Below are positions 1 through 13,814 of a stretch of 64,000 bases of DNA, in pieces. Origin of the DNA: Cucumis sativus (lineage: Eukaryota > Streptophyta > Magnoliopsida > Cucurbitales > Cucurbitaceae); assembly GCF_000004075.3 (NCBI RefSeq), contig NC_026661.2, positions 19,620,307 through 19,684,306 on the forward strand, written 5' to 3'. Under the pieces are notes generated by a model that searched no databases, had not been told where the DNA came from, and saw only the letters and a list, made by a program, of their open reading frames with translations. A program made the position numbers and the translations under genes. Numbering within the stretch: the first letter of the stretch is position 1; every line of letters starts with the position of its first letter.

Positions 1-1317
1 GACAATTGAAAAATGTCTTTTTAAGAGTACATTTGATTAGTAAATGGGTATTCCTTCTTGCTGTCCTCTCCTACCTAGGCAAGGCCTTGTCTACTCTTGC
101 CCACTATTGGAATATTCTGTGTGTGCTTACCTTCCTTGATAACTGTTGCAAAGAAGTTAATCAATTTAAAAATTGACAATGTTAGGTACGGATGCAAATG
201 AGTTAATCAAAAATTGATAATGATTAGGTGCATCGTAGGCTGTACTTAGTTAATCAAAAATTGATAATGATTAGGTGCATCGTAGGCTGTACTTATGTCA
301 TGCTTCTCCTCTCTATGACATAGCAAAATAATAAGAATAATTTAATTTAAATTTAAAGACATTGCCACATGTAAGTTCTCATTAGGTAACTGGCTATGTT
401 CGGACACATATAGGTGCAGCACAGCCACCACCCAAGTTTTTCCCCCTACATTTAATACTAAAAGCGGGGAGAATTATTGGCTTAGGGGGCCCTCATGGGT
501 AGTTGGAATCAGTAATTTCCTTCAAGGACGGATGGCAATTAGACTCTCATTGCACTTTTCCGCCTACCTTGCTAATAAATTCTAGAAAATAATGTGTTTT
601 TGATTACATGATGGAGTAGGAAAAGATTGTCCAATAAGTTTGGTATGCCAATGCAAAGGATTTGTGGAGAAGAGAAGCCACTAGGAAACAAATGGGTCGC
701 TCTTAGGGAGGGTCCCAGCTCACAGAAGCTCAGTGAATAAAGACCCAAAATCCAAAATACTGCAATCCACACATCACAGATTCCACAATGCAATAATGAA
801 TTTTTGCTGCACCTTGGCACAATGGCGCAAGTTGGAGGGTCTCTTCTTTTTGCAACACTACCCTACAAAAGTGTCTTCTTCTCTTTATTTGCCTTTTGCC
901 CACCTATTTTGCACCACTCAGCTTGTAGAGCTTGTTGCCCCTTGCCTTTTTTTGATAATATAGTCAATGGCCTCATGAGAGAGAAAGATCTTACTATTCC
1001 ATTGATTTTAATGGAATTTAATACAGGTCTTCTTTAAGGATATACAAATAATTGATAAAGATTGTGGATCTTTAGAGAAAGATAACAGAAAGAGAGAGAT
1101 TTGGTCTATCTTTTGACAATCTCATTGATCAAATTTGAGCACACAACAACCGATTTTTATACAAATGGCATGATGGTGAATGAGATCTAAGATTTCATGG
1201 ATTGCCCACTTTGAGTAGACTCTGATAATTGGTCCACTTCCCATCTTTGTCTGGGTGCAACCTTGTCATGGACGGCCACATACTCCTGCAAAATAGAACC
1301 AAAAATGTAATGACTAA
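1..1317. other. Intergenic DNA left of LOG
   Basis: I recognise no coding exon here. The stretch carries a short tandem duplication near 155-294, listed separately. The last part (about 1040-1317) is probably the 3' UTR and downstream flank of the minus-strand LOG gene. The open frames present are short, lack family motifs and have no splice-consistent partners. Confidence 0.5.
155..294. repeat. 47-bp tandem duplication with a diverged third copy
   Basis: Positions 201-247 and 248-294 are two essentially identical 47-bp units starting AGTTAATCAAAAATTGATAA and ending GGCTGTACTT. The preceding segment 155-200 begins AGTTAATCAATTTAAAAATT and looks like an older, diverged copy. So there are two recent copies plus one decayed one. 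Confidence 0.85.
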
Positions 1318-2660
1318 TCACCTTCTTTTCTTACCTTTTTCAAACAAAAGTATGTTTTCCCCCAATAATTCAGCAACTCTAACAAAGCACCTTCTTTCCC
1401 CCCCTCCTACCTCCATTCTTTTTATCAGCTCATCAGCCATGTTTGCTATTACCACTATTTTCCTAGCTGAATTGTCTATGAAGCCTTCCTCCACTCCTTT
1501 GTCAAATAAGGCAAGCAAGCTGTCATAGTATCCATCCACATTTAGCAATCCTACCTGATTATACATTTTTCGAAACCGATAAAAGGTCAAGTTAACAATA
1601 AGCCACTCTGACAACATTTCTGTTTGTTGTTTTTTATTACTGGGTTTCAACGATACTTTCAAAATGTTGAATATAAACCAAGGAAATAAAGAAGGGAGGT
1701 ACTGAAAAATCCATGGTATTTGTTTTAGATACTCTTTTTTTCCTCCATAAAGTTGTCAATACAAATCCATATCTTACTGGCTTGTCATGAATTCCTAGCT
1801 GAGCCCAAGTTATCATCTCTAGTAATTCTTCCATAGTTCCATAGCCACCTAGTCCAATGGATTTTGGATTTTTCATCAAAATTTTCAAGTTTTTGCTAGT
1901 GAAGTAAATGAAATGAAACCCTTGTCATAATAAACTCACACACAGACACACAATCTTATAGTTCCTATTATAACCTGGAAGTGCTACAAATGCATCAGCA
2001 TGTTTGGCCATTTCTGACTTCCTTTGGTGCATATCTGCCACAGTTTTCACTTCACCGACAGTTTCGCCTGATATCTGCAAGTGGGGTTTCATTAATTTTA
2101 CCCAAAAACCATCTTACCTTCCATAGACCAAGAAAGGAAATTTGCAGATAAGTACCTCATGAGGCAGAAGTGCCTTGGGAATCACTCTATACATCATGAA
2201 TGAAACAATAAAATTAGTCAACAACATGATACTTGAACAGAAATGTAAAAATTTTAACAAAGCCACAATATTGGAGCAAATGCTGCAGCATACCCAAGAA
2301 CATGACTTCCTCCAGAAAATACAGTTTTAGAAATCAAACCCATTAGGCCTACACTTCCTCCCCCATAAACCAAGTCTATTTTTTTCTCAACCTGATAACA
2401 CAGGAAGGAAAAGAAATTAGGACCTAACAAATTTTTATGGGAAAATGTTACAACGAGAAGAGGAAAAAGATTTAGAATACATGGTAATTTCAATTTGACC
2501 AATTGGTTGACATATTCTATATTACCAGTACTTTACCAAGCTCAATCGTGGCTTCAGCATATGTAGACTTGTATCCAGCTTTGCTGCCACAGAATACACA
2601 CACCCTTTTGAACCTTCCCAATTTCTGTTCACTTGTTGAAGATAACCCTGTTCCCTCCAT
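1318..2660 (-). CDS. LOG: LOG-type cytokinin riboside 5'-monophosphate phosphoribohydrolase
   Basis: LOG enzymes release active free-base cytokinin from the nucleoside 5'-monophosphate in one step, in cytosol and nucleus. Coding exons in transcript order are 2526-2660, 2294-2391, 2156-2186, 1975-2074, 1778-1848 and 1318-1554. All introns are GT-AG, and 672 coding bases give 223 aa, normal for LOGs. The start is the ATG at 2658-2660; the protein begins MEGTGLSS and runs into the Rossmann-like [10 protein letters not shown] block (about residues 20-29). The [12 protein letters not shown] loop follows, then MHQRKSEMA (103-111) with the conserved Arg, and PGGYGTMEE (121-129), split by intron 4. 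PGGxGTxxE is the lysine-decarboxylase-like signature of active LOGs. The C-terminus continues [14 protein letters not shown] (CT)n tract lies just before the start. Which LOG paralogue this is cannot be told from the window. Confidence 0.94.
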
Positions 2661-2730
2661 TCTTCACACACAGAGACAGAGAGAGAGAGAGAGAGAGAGG
2701 GAGAACGCACAGAGAGAGGAAGAGGAAGAG
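2661..2730 (-). promoter_or_regulatory. CT-rich 5' leader of LOG with (GA/CT)n microsatellite
   Basis: On the plus strand 2679-2699 is an uninterrupted GA dinucleotide run, continued more loosely to about 2730. Read with the gene it is a (CT)n tract ending about 18 bases before the LOG ATG. Pyrimidine-rich leaders near transcription starts are common in plant genes. Whether this one is transcribed is inference. Confidence 0.5.
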
Positions 2731-5700
2731 TTAGGAGACAACCTTTGAATTTGTTAGCTACTCTTTTTAATTCAGTTCAGACAAAATATTGTCTGCTTTA
2801 ACATGAGCAGCAGATCATTTGCTCATCCTTTTTTCTTCCAACACCAACAAAAAGCAGCCCACGCTTTAAATCCTTGTGGAAATTGGAACTCATGGCAATA
2901 AACTCAAACCCATTCTCTTACTAACACCTTGCTTTTATCATTTTGTTGTCCTTTGTCTCCCTCTCACCCTCTCATTACATGATGGGGCTCAACTTAATTA
3001 CCCATTCTCTGTCCTAAGCTTTATATGTAGGTCTGTGGAATCCTCAGACCTATTGCATTTATTTTCACAAAGAGAAGTATCAAACTAATTATAATAATTA
3101 GAAATGAAAATCAAAGGAGAATCATTCATTTATAATGAAATTGATTAAACTCTATATTAGAGGTCTAAGCTTTGTTTTTTTGTCAATTTATTATTGTCTG
3201 CATCCTGGTTCATCTTCACCTGACCTTTTGAATTAATTGATTATGTTAAGATTAAAATTGGTTCACACTTCTTTGAGCTATGTCATTCCACCTAATATTC
3301 ATAAATGATCCTCAGGTGAGCAGCAAAATACTAATATATTATGAATGGTTGTTTGGCCTATGGAAATAAATTATAAGTTAAGCTTTTGATGGACCATGAG
3401 CAACATAACTAGGTTAGACTATTTATGATTTAACTATTTGTTTTGTGTTTGTGGTTATAATTATTTGTAACAATTATTGAGATTTGAACCCCATGAGGCT
3501 TGCTTAAACCAACTTGGTTTTCTTAATGCTTGCGAAGTCTAAGGGAAAACTTTCAAGATTGGTTAGAGATTCTCTTTTGATCTTGCCATTGTATTTGACA
3601 CAGATGACTAATATTCGTGTCTTATAGTTTATTAGTTTGACTTTTCAATCACAAGTCTCTGAATATTAGTTGGCCTGTTGTCTTATCAGGAACTTTCTTT
3701 CTAATTTATTGTTATCATGTAATAGTTTTTATCCATTTACAACCTTTTGCAATTGAAAAAGATCACAGAGAGAGAGGTAGACAAAGATGCTTATGAAATT
3801 TGCTAGAACTGTTGAAAGACAACAACTTGGCCAACCTAAAACACATTGTCAATTCTCTCTCTCTCACACTCTCTCTTCGATATCAGCTCCAAATATATCT
3901 TTAGGCTATTGATCTTACCACCAACATCACATGGTTCGAGCTCTTTCTTCCTCTTTCCTTTGATTTTTACTGCAAATACAGTGTTTTATCTTTCCACTTG
4001 CTGAGGTCAATCTTTCCACCATCAGACTGAGTTTTGTAATATGAGAAGCAGAAGAAATAGATGGTCGAAAGAAACCCTCAAGATCCAACTCTTTATTTGT
4101 GGTAAATTTGACTGTAAAATTAGAGCTGGTTTTGGATTTATAGAATGTTCTGAGGAGCCATAGTTAGATTCTTCTTTCATGAGAGAGAGAATAAGGAAGA
4201 CAAGGAAGGCATATATATCTATTTGGATATTGTTTCATTTATCTTTTTGCTTTCCTTTTGCAGATTTAATGTGTGGAATTGGGCACCAACCAAAACAAAG
4301 GAGCAACCAGAAAAAGTGCCATTGAAAGTCATAATCATAATAAAGATGTAATTAACCAATGGAGGTCAGAGTCAAGATATTGCTTTTCCTAGTAAAGGTT
4401 ATGAAATAAAAGATAATAAAACAGAACCAAGCTCTTACTAGTTTCCACTCTTTCACATAAAAAAAAAAAAAAAAAACAAACAAACACAGAGAAACAGCTC
4501 TTTCTATTAAAAAAATAGAAGACAAAATCTGCTAAACTACAAATGATATATCTGAGTTTTTTTTTAAAGTTTTAACTCTGTGTTTAATTAATAGAACTTT
4601 CAATATGTTGAGAATTTATTATTTTATTCTAAAGATTTATTGGACATAAAAGAGATTTTAACTGTTAAAAATGTATTAAGCCTTTTGGTTCATCAGTTCA
4701 CCGATAATTAAAGAAATTTGTTATCTACTTAATTGTGTCTACTCACATTATTCATAAAAAAAAATTCATATTTCTCATCTCGTTACAATAATTACTTACT
4801 AACTCAACTTTTCCCCAACTAAACGTTCCATTACATACGAATTTAAGATCTGTTTAGCTACACAAATTTGAAATTTTGCTAATCATTACAAGGAGAGCCA
4901 TTTTATTACAAAAAGCCAAACACAGAGAAAAGCTATTGGATTTCCATTCTTCACCTTTCTGTCCCATCAGCAAATTAACACGATTTGTTCTCGTGAAAGC
5001 CAAAATCCATTGGGCTTTTCCATCCCGACCTATGGGCCACTGAGCCCATTGCACCAATTTTCTTTGAAAAATCCATTTTGCAGTTCACATGCGCTCATAA
5101 GTTTGGTAAATGGTCAAAATCACATTGTTATATTCAAAATCATTCGAAAATATATCCATAATTACTCATAGAAGCTTTCCTTTTTCTTATCAACTTTGCA
5201 CCATCATAAATATTTTATAGAATGGAGAGATTCAAACCCATGTTTTTTTTTTTTCATTAACACAATTTGATATTAGTTGAGCTAGGCTAACTTTAAAATA
5301 ATTTTACACTTTCATTACAATATAAACCAGATTTCACTGATAACTAAATGTGTATATATATATATATATATATTTATGAACCAATCATTAGTTGTTGAAT
5401 CTCTCATTTTGGTAACATCAACAGAAATTGTTTGAAATGTAAAGTTGAACTTTAAATGCTAGTATATTAAAGTTAGAAAATCCACCGTTGATATTTCTCG
5501 AAAAACGTGTAAATGACAATAGCTTTTATGGTAAAAATATGTATATATAAAAAATACTTTATTCATGAATTCTTAAATCTCCATTTAATGAGTGCTACAA
5601 TGGGTCGTATAATAACCCCAAACAATAACCCTATTTTACATGGTTTATCCCCAAAAGAAGAAAAAAATAACGATATCTAATTAGAATAGAACGAACCACT

Positions 5701-5802
5701 AATCCATTTTGTCTAAGAAAAGTGTAAATTATTTGAATATACAATTGACCCAATCAAGCATTTGCAAAAATCGGATCCCCCATTTCTTCTTCTTCTTCTT
5801 CT
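2731..5802. other. Intergenic DNA between LOG and polygalacturonase
   Basis: About 3 kb without a supportable gene. The part next to LOG (about 2731-3700) should contain its promoter. The part just below 5803 is the polygalacturonase 3' flank and holds a (CTT)n-like run near 5786-5801. A (TA)n microsatellite lies at 5352-5373. I see no tRNA or transposon coding sequence. Confidence 0.45.
5352..5373. repeat. (TA)n microsatellite
   Basis: Uninterrupted TA dinucleotide run of about 22 bp in intergenic DNA. Confidence 0.9.
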
Positions 5803-8800
5803 TCATCGTCCTCCGCACAGTGGAGAAACCCTTCCTCTGTTTTTTAACTTGACATTTTTACAGGAAGCTTCGGCTTGGGCCGATTTGTCATCATTTTTTC
5901 CTTTGTGAACCAGATTGATATCTTGTAGAAGAATCCCCTGACATGGGATGCTTTTGCTGCAATTGAATTTCACAGCCACTTCTGAAGCGCTTGTGCCTCT
6001 GATGTTCTGGTATACTACGTTACTCACCTCTACTGCGTCTGCCTGTATGGTGTTTGATAAAATATTTAGGAGATATTTTTTTTTGTAAATATTGAAGTTC
6101 TGGGTTGTGCTGAATTCTGTTATTGAAGTGTTTACCTGTTGTGTGCATGGTTCTTTCTGGTCACAGTAGTTTTGATCTATGATTATTGGGTTGGTCACAT
6201 TGTCCATCACAATGTTCTGGAATATTATGTTTTGTGCATACCCTTTTCCTCCCTGTAGATCAAACTTTTGGGTTAGAACTAAAGTGATATTTGATTAGGT
6301 AATTTAAGTCCAAGCAAAATATTCAATTTAGCTGTTAAGTTGTGTGTTCTAAAAGGATAGCGCTAAAGTTTTCTTTTGGTTGGTAAAACTTCCACATTGG
6401 GCTCTCTGCTTTTAACTCGTCTAGTTTTAGGTCTTGAACTTTTATGAATAGTCATAGTTTTGTAAAAGCTTTCATTAATCTTAAGTTATTAATTTTGATG
6501 ACAAAACCAGTTTCATTTGACTTCATATATAAGACGTATACTTTTTTTTGCCCAAAATTTGTTGACCAAAATTGAACCTAAAGATCAAAAGCAAACAAGA
6601 TGTGGAAGTTAAGAAACCAAGAAAATAAGACTTAAAATAAATTAATTTCCAAGTTCTTTGTAAACAACGTAAGAGAAAAAGATGGAATGAAATCATTCTC
6701 TCCTTCAAACCGTAAAAAATCTCAAAACATGCCATGCCAATTCTTGAAGTATAAAGAAAAGCGAAGAAAGAGTGACAAGGCATGACCCATAGGATTTTTT
6801 TGTTGTTTATCCTTTCTATATTGATTTTACTGGTCCACTATGTCTGAAATCTTTTCAATATATTTCTCCTCCTAGTATTCATGGGTGCTGGGATAGGTAT
6901 TGCACACCTCAACTAAATGCACATCCATCTAACTCTAAAACATCTAAGCACGAAAAAAATTCGTATCATATTAAATCCTTAGTAGATAACCAAAAACACC
7001 ATGGATTCAACCCATCCTCTCCAAGTCTTTTATTGTACCCATGACCATCATTGACAATCCGTTATGGAGTTTTTAATACCAAATTCTTAGCTGACTGGCA
7101 GGGGAGAAAACAAACCAAACTTCCTCTTTCCCTCCAGGTCATTGACTTGTGAAAAAAATGTTAATTTGTTTGGTTGGTTTTGAAAAGCACACGATACCTA
7201 AACTTACACAGGTATTTAGTTGTTCAAAAAGTAGAGGATTAAGTAATGTGCAGGTCAAGTTCTGGTGTCAAAATCAGCAGGCACAAACACTGTTGCTTTT
7301 GCATCCAGTAAACTTCTTTCATTTTCTGATTTTTGAGTCTTAACAAAGTGAAATAACTTTAATTTTCAAGTCAAAACAAGTGATTTTTACTGTTCTAAAC
7401 AAGTTCTTTTAACTACTCGTGGAGAACTTAGAGCAATCTTTTTACCTGCCAAGTTTTAATTCTCACTCCATTTGTTGTTCCTGAAAATTTTGCTGTATCA
7501 ACCACCACGTTAGAAACCTCTGCTTCAGTTTTTCCAGCTCCCAAACTTCCAATACTGCAAAATAAATCAGGAAAATGAAAAAAATAAACAATCAATAATA
7601 CGAACCCCATTGAATGAAGTTATCTTAGATGTGGAGCTTTGTTATTTGGTACCTGATTCCATGACCTGGTCCACAAGTGATGCCCTTTGCTCGGACGTTT
7701 TTCGATCCACTTACGATTGAAAGGCAGTCATCACCTTCAAAAGAATACCAAGTTGAGAACTACCATAAAACTTAAAAACGAGGCTTTGTTTTAGTTATAG
7801 ATTGTATTTGTTTGAAGCTTTGGGAATAGGAATACCAGTCATAATAAGACAGTTCTTGATGACAATGAATTGAGTGCCTGTGACGTGGATGCCATCAGTG
7901 TTGGGGCTGTTTCCTGGTGAATGTATCCAGAGATTTAGAGCTTTGACATTGTTGCATTTCTGAAAAGAAAGATGCATCTGTTGTGCATTTCTGAACCTCA
8001 GCCCTTCCACTCTCAGATTCGTACATTGAAAGAAAGTAACAGCCTGAAAAGAATTGAAAGTATGAGAAAACGGAAACTAAGATTTCTCCAATCTGAACTC
8101 TTAATTTAGAGCATGTTTATAAGGAATTTCTAAGTGTTTAAAAAGATACTAGCAAATAATATCACTTAGAGAGTCATTTTGTATATGTTCGTGATAGGTT
8201 CTCTTGAAACTATTTTGTAGATAGATTTCCCTCTCGTGTTTCTTTTGTAATGTATGTTAGCTTAGTGACAGTTTAATGTCCTTAGTTCTCTCAAAGTTTC
8301 AAAACCATTATAGTTTCAATATTTAAAACTTTTTTAGTTGACCAGCTCAATCTGTCATACATATACTAGTAACCACGAGGTTTACGGTCCGAACCCTCCA
8401 CCTCAATTGTACCAAACAAAAAAAACTCCATTGGTTTAACTTTATCCATTCAATTTTTAAACAAGTTAATCCAAACCCAATTTAGCCATGGTAAATTGTC
8501 AATAACTTTTACTCATACGCATGTGAGAATGAACTTACTGTTGGAGCTTCCTTGCAAGGCTGAAAAAACAAGAAAAAGAAAAGGAAAATAAATCAATGAA
8601 ACACAAAATAAATTAAGATTTTTTAATAAAAGAAATTAATGTTAAAATTGAGTAACTCACAAGAGTTTTATTGACTTTGCAGGAATTTAACCACCATTTT
8701 CTTCCATTTCCATTAATAATGCCTTTACCTTCCACTCTAAGACCTAACAAATTTTGAAATATAATCCAATGCCTTCTGTCTTTCTCATAATCTGATATAT

Positions 8801-11375
8801 GTGGGGATGCTTTTATTGTCCCTTCGATCTTTCATGTTGGAATAAAAGAAAATTAGAATTAGTTATTAGGAAAAAATAATATTGTTATAATTGAAAATTT
8901 GAAATAAGCATTGTATTGTGAAAGAAATAATATATAATTCATTTTTAATAAATAAAAATAAATTCTTGAAACTATCTATGAAGAAAATTTTCTACTTTTA
9001 TTTTCATTTTAATATATAGGAATTTAAATAGGGAAATTATTTTAAATGAATTGTTTAATTTTTTTACAAGTATAACAAAATATATATAATTAATATTATG
9101 ACATTTTACTATATTTTATAAATATTTTTTGTTTATTTTTCTATATTTTCAAATATGTAGTAAAGGTTTACCTAACTGTCTTGCTTCCCAAGGTAATTGC
9201 AATACTATTAGAGGGAAAATAGGCACGTGCTCTTTGACATACAATAACAAAATGGAGAAGCAATTGCATAAAAAAGTCATAGTGGATGGTATTAGAGCTT
9301 CATTTAGGAGATAAAAAGCCACCTTTCTAAAAAATGAACAAAACTTAAACAAAGAAACTATTTTATTAAACCAAAATATATAAATCCCCTGTTATGGATT
9401 GAATCCCAATTTCTTTTAAGACTAGAACATTTGTTTGGTTTTGATGAGCACTAGTATATTACAATTTTGAGGTCACTAAATTTTAAGATATCCTAAATTT
9501 TAAGAAATAAGTTATCACATTATAATTTTTTAATAAAAAATATCTAAACTGTTGTTTTTAGAAAATTAGTGTAAATGATAAGATTGTTGAAATATTTACC
9601 AAATATAACAATATTTTTATATTTTATTAATGACATTAATCAAAATGTTGATCGACATAAATAACAACCCATATAATATTGTAAATACGTTGCTCCTTTT
9701 TTTTTTTCAAATCCGTTATCAATGTGAAAGAAAAGACAAAACCCAAGACACTCAAAGCCTAGAAAGTCCCTACATTCTAAACTTTTAAGTAAAAAATTAT
9801 CCCATTAAAGTGTTTTTAAAAAACTAAATACCTTAATTGGGAAATTTTTTAATGAAAAAAACTCGTTATTAATGTGAAAGAGGAGACATTCCTTACCATT
9901 AAAAAAAAGTGAAAATGGAGAAGAAAACAAATATATATAATGCAGGAACTAAACAAAGATATAACAAGCAAGAAAATAAAATCAAATATAACAGCTAAAA
10001 TAAAAATAAAATTGTAATATTGTGCAGAAGACGAAATGAAAAACCGTTAAATAAATCAAATAACTATAAAAATTATTAATAAAATACAAATTGAATTTAA
10101 TGTATTTATGGTGAGTTATTTATTACTAAGAAAATATGGTATAAATTCACCATATGAAAAAGATAATCTTCCACACCAACTTCTACTTTTTAATGACAAT
10201 AGAAATATTAGTGAAACTCAATTATTTATTATTTTAATTTTATTTATATTTAATGCAGTATATATAATTAGATCAATTGAAATATATCACGTAAGAAAGT
10301 AAAATATAACTTTCTACCTACCATCGTAAAAACTCAAAAAAAAAAAAAAAAAACCATATTTTAAATCATACTTCTTTACCATTTAATTTTAATAAAACTA
10401 ATACGTTAAACAAATACGTGACAAACATAAATCTTATTTGATAATAGTAACAATACTTCCATTACAAACTTTTTTTATTTGTTTTCTATATTTTTGGGAT
10501 GATTTAAAAAATCAAACAAAAATTTGAAATAGCTTAATTAGTATTTTTTTTTTCTTTTTACTTATTCTTTACATAGTTTATAAATAAGTTGATATCTAGT
10601 CAATTTTATAAAAAAAAAATTAAATATTATAAATTATAATAAACTAAAGTTAAAAGTGTAACAAATCAAATCTAAGCGGGAGAGATTAATTAATTGATAT
10701 GATTCTATATATATTTAAAAATTTGGTGAGATGAGTTTTTAAAATACAGATAGATACCTTAAATAGAAGAGGAGAGTTACAAGGACCAGTGAAGGTGATT
10801 GGCTTAAGATGATAAACTCTATCACAGGGAACCAGAAAAATGGCATTTGTAGATGAACATGCGTCCTTCCATGTTTCTTTAAACGCCTGAAAATTTTCAA
10901 TTAAACACACATTATTAATTCATTCATTCAACATTTCACCTCCCAACCTTCTTTAATTCCATTCAACAGTAATACTCCCATCAGCATGTTAGCGACTTCG
11001 AGATTGTGATTAGTTGAGCTATGCTTGTCGTCTATAATTATTGCTATGTGCTCTTTAAAAAAAATACCCCACCTCACTATCGTCTTCTCCGTCACCCATT
11101 GCTCCGTAATCATCCACGTTGAATATCTCCGGTGATGCCAAAGGCGATGACGCCATCTTCTCCAACCTCGTCCTCAACATGCTGGAGAATTCAGAGGAGT
11201 ATTTATAATGTTGACCATCAACTTCTTTATCACCGCTGCTAATTGACGGTAGAGGATTATCAACATCAGGATACGAGCCGGAGCATGTCGAGAGAATGTC
11301 AAAGATGACAACGACGACGAAGAGAAACGTAAGAAGGGAAAGGCAACAAGGACGGCCGAGTAATGGACGACACAT
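5803..11375 (-). CDS. Secreted polygalacturonase, glycoside hydrolase family 28
   Basis: Predicted to hydrolyse alpha-1,4-galacturonosyl links of pectin in the cell wall. Coding exons in transcript order: 11073-11375, 10758-10886, 8661-8828, 8539-8559 (only 21 nt), 7836-8043, 7653-7734, 7446-7554, 6136-6252, 5803-6042. They sum to 1377 nt, 458 aa, and all phases close. The N-terminus ([15 protein letters not shown], then a run of F/V) is a signal peptide or anchor. All four GH28 signatures are present: NTDG (about 255-258), GDDC (277-280), CGPGHGIS (297-304) and RIKT (335-338). They carry the catalytic aspartates, the conserved His and the substrate-binding Arg/Lys. The long N-terminal part before [10 protein letters not shown] and the layout resemble the plant At1g48100-like (PGX3) group rather than pollen exo-PGs, but that subgrouping is from memory. 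Intron 2 exceeds 1.9 kb and is very AT-rich. Confidence 0.94.
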
Positions 11376-11526
11376 ATTGGAATGATATTGTGTGGAGTTT
11401 TTAAAAGAGGGAATGGAGTTTGAGGGGGGGGAAGGGGAAGAAAAGTAGGGAAAGTTTTGATGGAATAGTGGGTGACCAAACTGAATGAAATCAAAAACAT
11501 GAAATGTACTTTAAGATTTGTGGGGT

Positions 11527-11534
11527 TATTTATA
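11527..11534 (-). promoter_or_regulatory. Possible TATA box of the polygalacturonase gene
   Basis: The minus strand reads TATAAAT here, about 155 bases upstream of the polygalacturonase ATG, a plausible TATA position if the 5' UTR is about 120 bases. The region is AT-rich, so a chance match is possible. Confidence 0.35.
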
Positions 11535-13750
11535 GGAAATGAATGGAAGTTTGCTTTGGAAATTATTTTAAAAGAGAGAAAATTTTTGGTGCAAAAACAT
11601 GAGTGTGAGGAAGTTTTGGATTAAAAAGCAAGAGATTGAGATGCAAGAATTGAGTTGGCCGGTAGCCGACTTTTGGGTTTTTATTTTTTTCTTCTCTTTT
11701 TTTCACTCGAAAATCAAATTTTAATTTTAATTCCTATATGGTTTAATTATTTTATTTTTGTTTGGGAGTACGTACTCTAAGTTTAATTATGTATTAATAA
11801 TGCATGGATTTGCATGGACAAACCCTGTTTATTGATTAAAGCTGGCTATACTTTGGGGAATAATTCCTGTACAATTACTATAACTATATAGTTAAAACTT
11901 TATATATCTTAAATGCAAAAATATGGTTGTGTTTGTTTTTTTAACGTGGTAAAAATTCACTCTATATTTGACATTTACTCTTAGGTTGGAGGTTCAAAAC
12001 AAAGAAAAATCTAAGAGAGGAAGATATCAATTAGATGACTCCTTATAAAGAATAAAGTTGGTAAATTATTGCAAAATTTTGATTACGAGTACTTTTATTA
12101 TTGTTCTTAATTATATAGTTTATTGAAAAAATGTACGGTTTAAAATTGAAAGAGATTATATGGGTGTATACATTTATTTATTTATTTATATATATACACA
12201 CACACATTTGGAGAAAAGAAGAGTTAAAATTGTTTGTTTTCTATACAAATTTTAGTATTGTTTGATTCTAAAACCTCTATCATTTTAATCTATCTTAATG
12301 AGTTGAACAACCATCCCTTTTACTCTAATGAAAACGTAATAAAATAATGAGAGAAATATGAGACTCATATATTTGATTATTTTTGGATGGTTCGTATCAT
12401 CTCTGATTACATCTGAGAATTATGTCCTATTATTATCGTTACTGATATATAGTTACTCTTACGACTATTATTACTGTTACAATTACAGTTGATTTTTTTT
12501 TTCAATATTGACATCTTTATTGTTATCGATATCAACACTGACTCTACTTAATTCTTAGAGGTATATGCAATAAAAAAATATATCATTACATTTACGATTC
12601 AAACTTATATAATTTATCTATCAAATAAATTTTATTACAATTACATCAATTTTTATTACATGAACTATATTCAAACCAATACAATAGAAAGTTAAAATTG
12701 TTTTGTTATTCATAGAAAGTTTATTTTATATGACATATGATGTGATGAAATGATCTTTGAAAGGCAAAAAGGGTATTCAAATTACATTTGTGTTCTTCCA
12801 AAATTGTACTTTATTTTTTAAAAAATAATGATTTATCAAGTTCCACTATAAGAAGGTTCGTATTAATTAAATTTCTTTATGAAAGGAAAAACAGTGAGTC
12901 ATAAGAAGGACAAATGTATTTGAAAAAGAAAATAAATAAGAAACAATGGAAAGAGAAGAGGGATTTAGGGTTTATGTTAGGTAAAATTCAGTTTTCAGTT
13001 ATATTTTCAATAGGGGAATTGGGAAAAGAGTATTTGGCAAATCCCCACTTTTTAGTTAAGTTCCTATCACAAAATTGATTATGACACCATAAACTTTGAC
13101 AATCACATTCATTACCCTTTCTTCTTCCTTTTTCTAGAACTAAATTAAAGTTTATCTTTTGTTTTGCATATGCATATGTAGAGCCCAACTATATCGGATC
13201 AAAAAAGTCAAATTTTTGACTCGTACGGAACTTTTATTGTACAGTTTAAGATTCGTTTGATAACCATTTTTCTAAAATTAAGTCTATTTCCTCTCTACTT
13301 CTTACAATCATTTGCATCTTTCTTAAGTATAATGGTTGAATTCACCTCTTTCTTAGGTACAGTTATTGAATTCTTAGTTAAAATCTAGAAACAAGTACAA
13401 GTTTTTAAAAGTATGGTCTTTTTTAGTTTTCAAATTTTGGCTTTTGTTTTTTTAAACAAGTGATAAAAAGTAGGTGACAAAGAAATAAATTTGAAAATAA
13501 AAGTAGTATTTATAGACTTTGGAATACATTCTCGAGTGTTTAATTTTAAAAAATAACTCATTTTGAAAAAAAAAAATTATAGTACTTATAACGACTTAAA
13601 ATATCTTTTGAGTGAATTCGATACAAATTTAATCAAAAGAGTTTAACTTATTTTTATTTAATTGAAACATGTTGTATTTAATATTATTTAAAAAATAATA
13701 ATAATAAGGTAGTGAACTCATGGATGGATTCCAAGACTTTAGTTTCCTTT

Positions 13751-13755
<5 letters not shown>

Positions 13756-13810
<55 letters not shown>
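13756..13810. repeat. (TA)n microsatellite, about 55 bp
   Basis: Perfect TA dinucleotide run of roughly 27 units, the longest simple repeat in the window. It is likely length-polymorphic. Confidence 0.95.
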
Positions 13811-13814
<4 letters not shown>

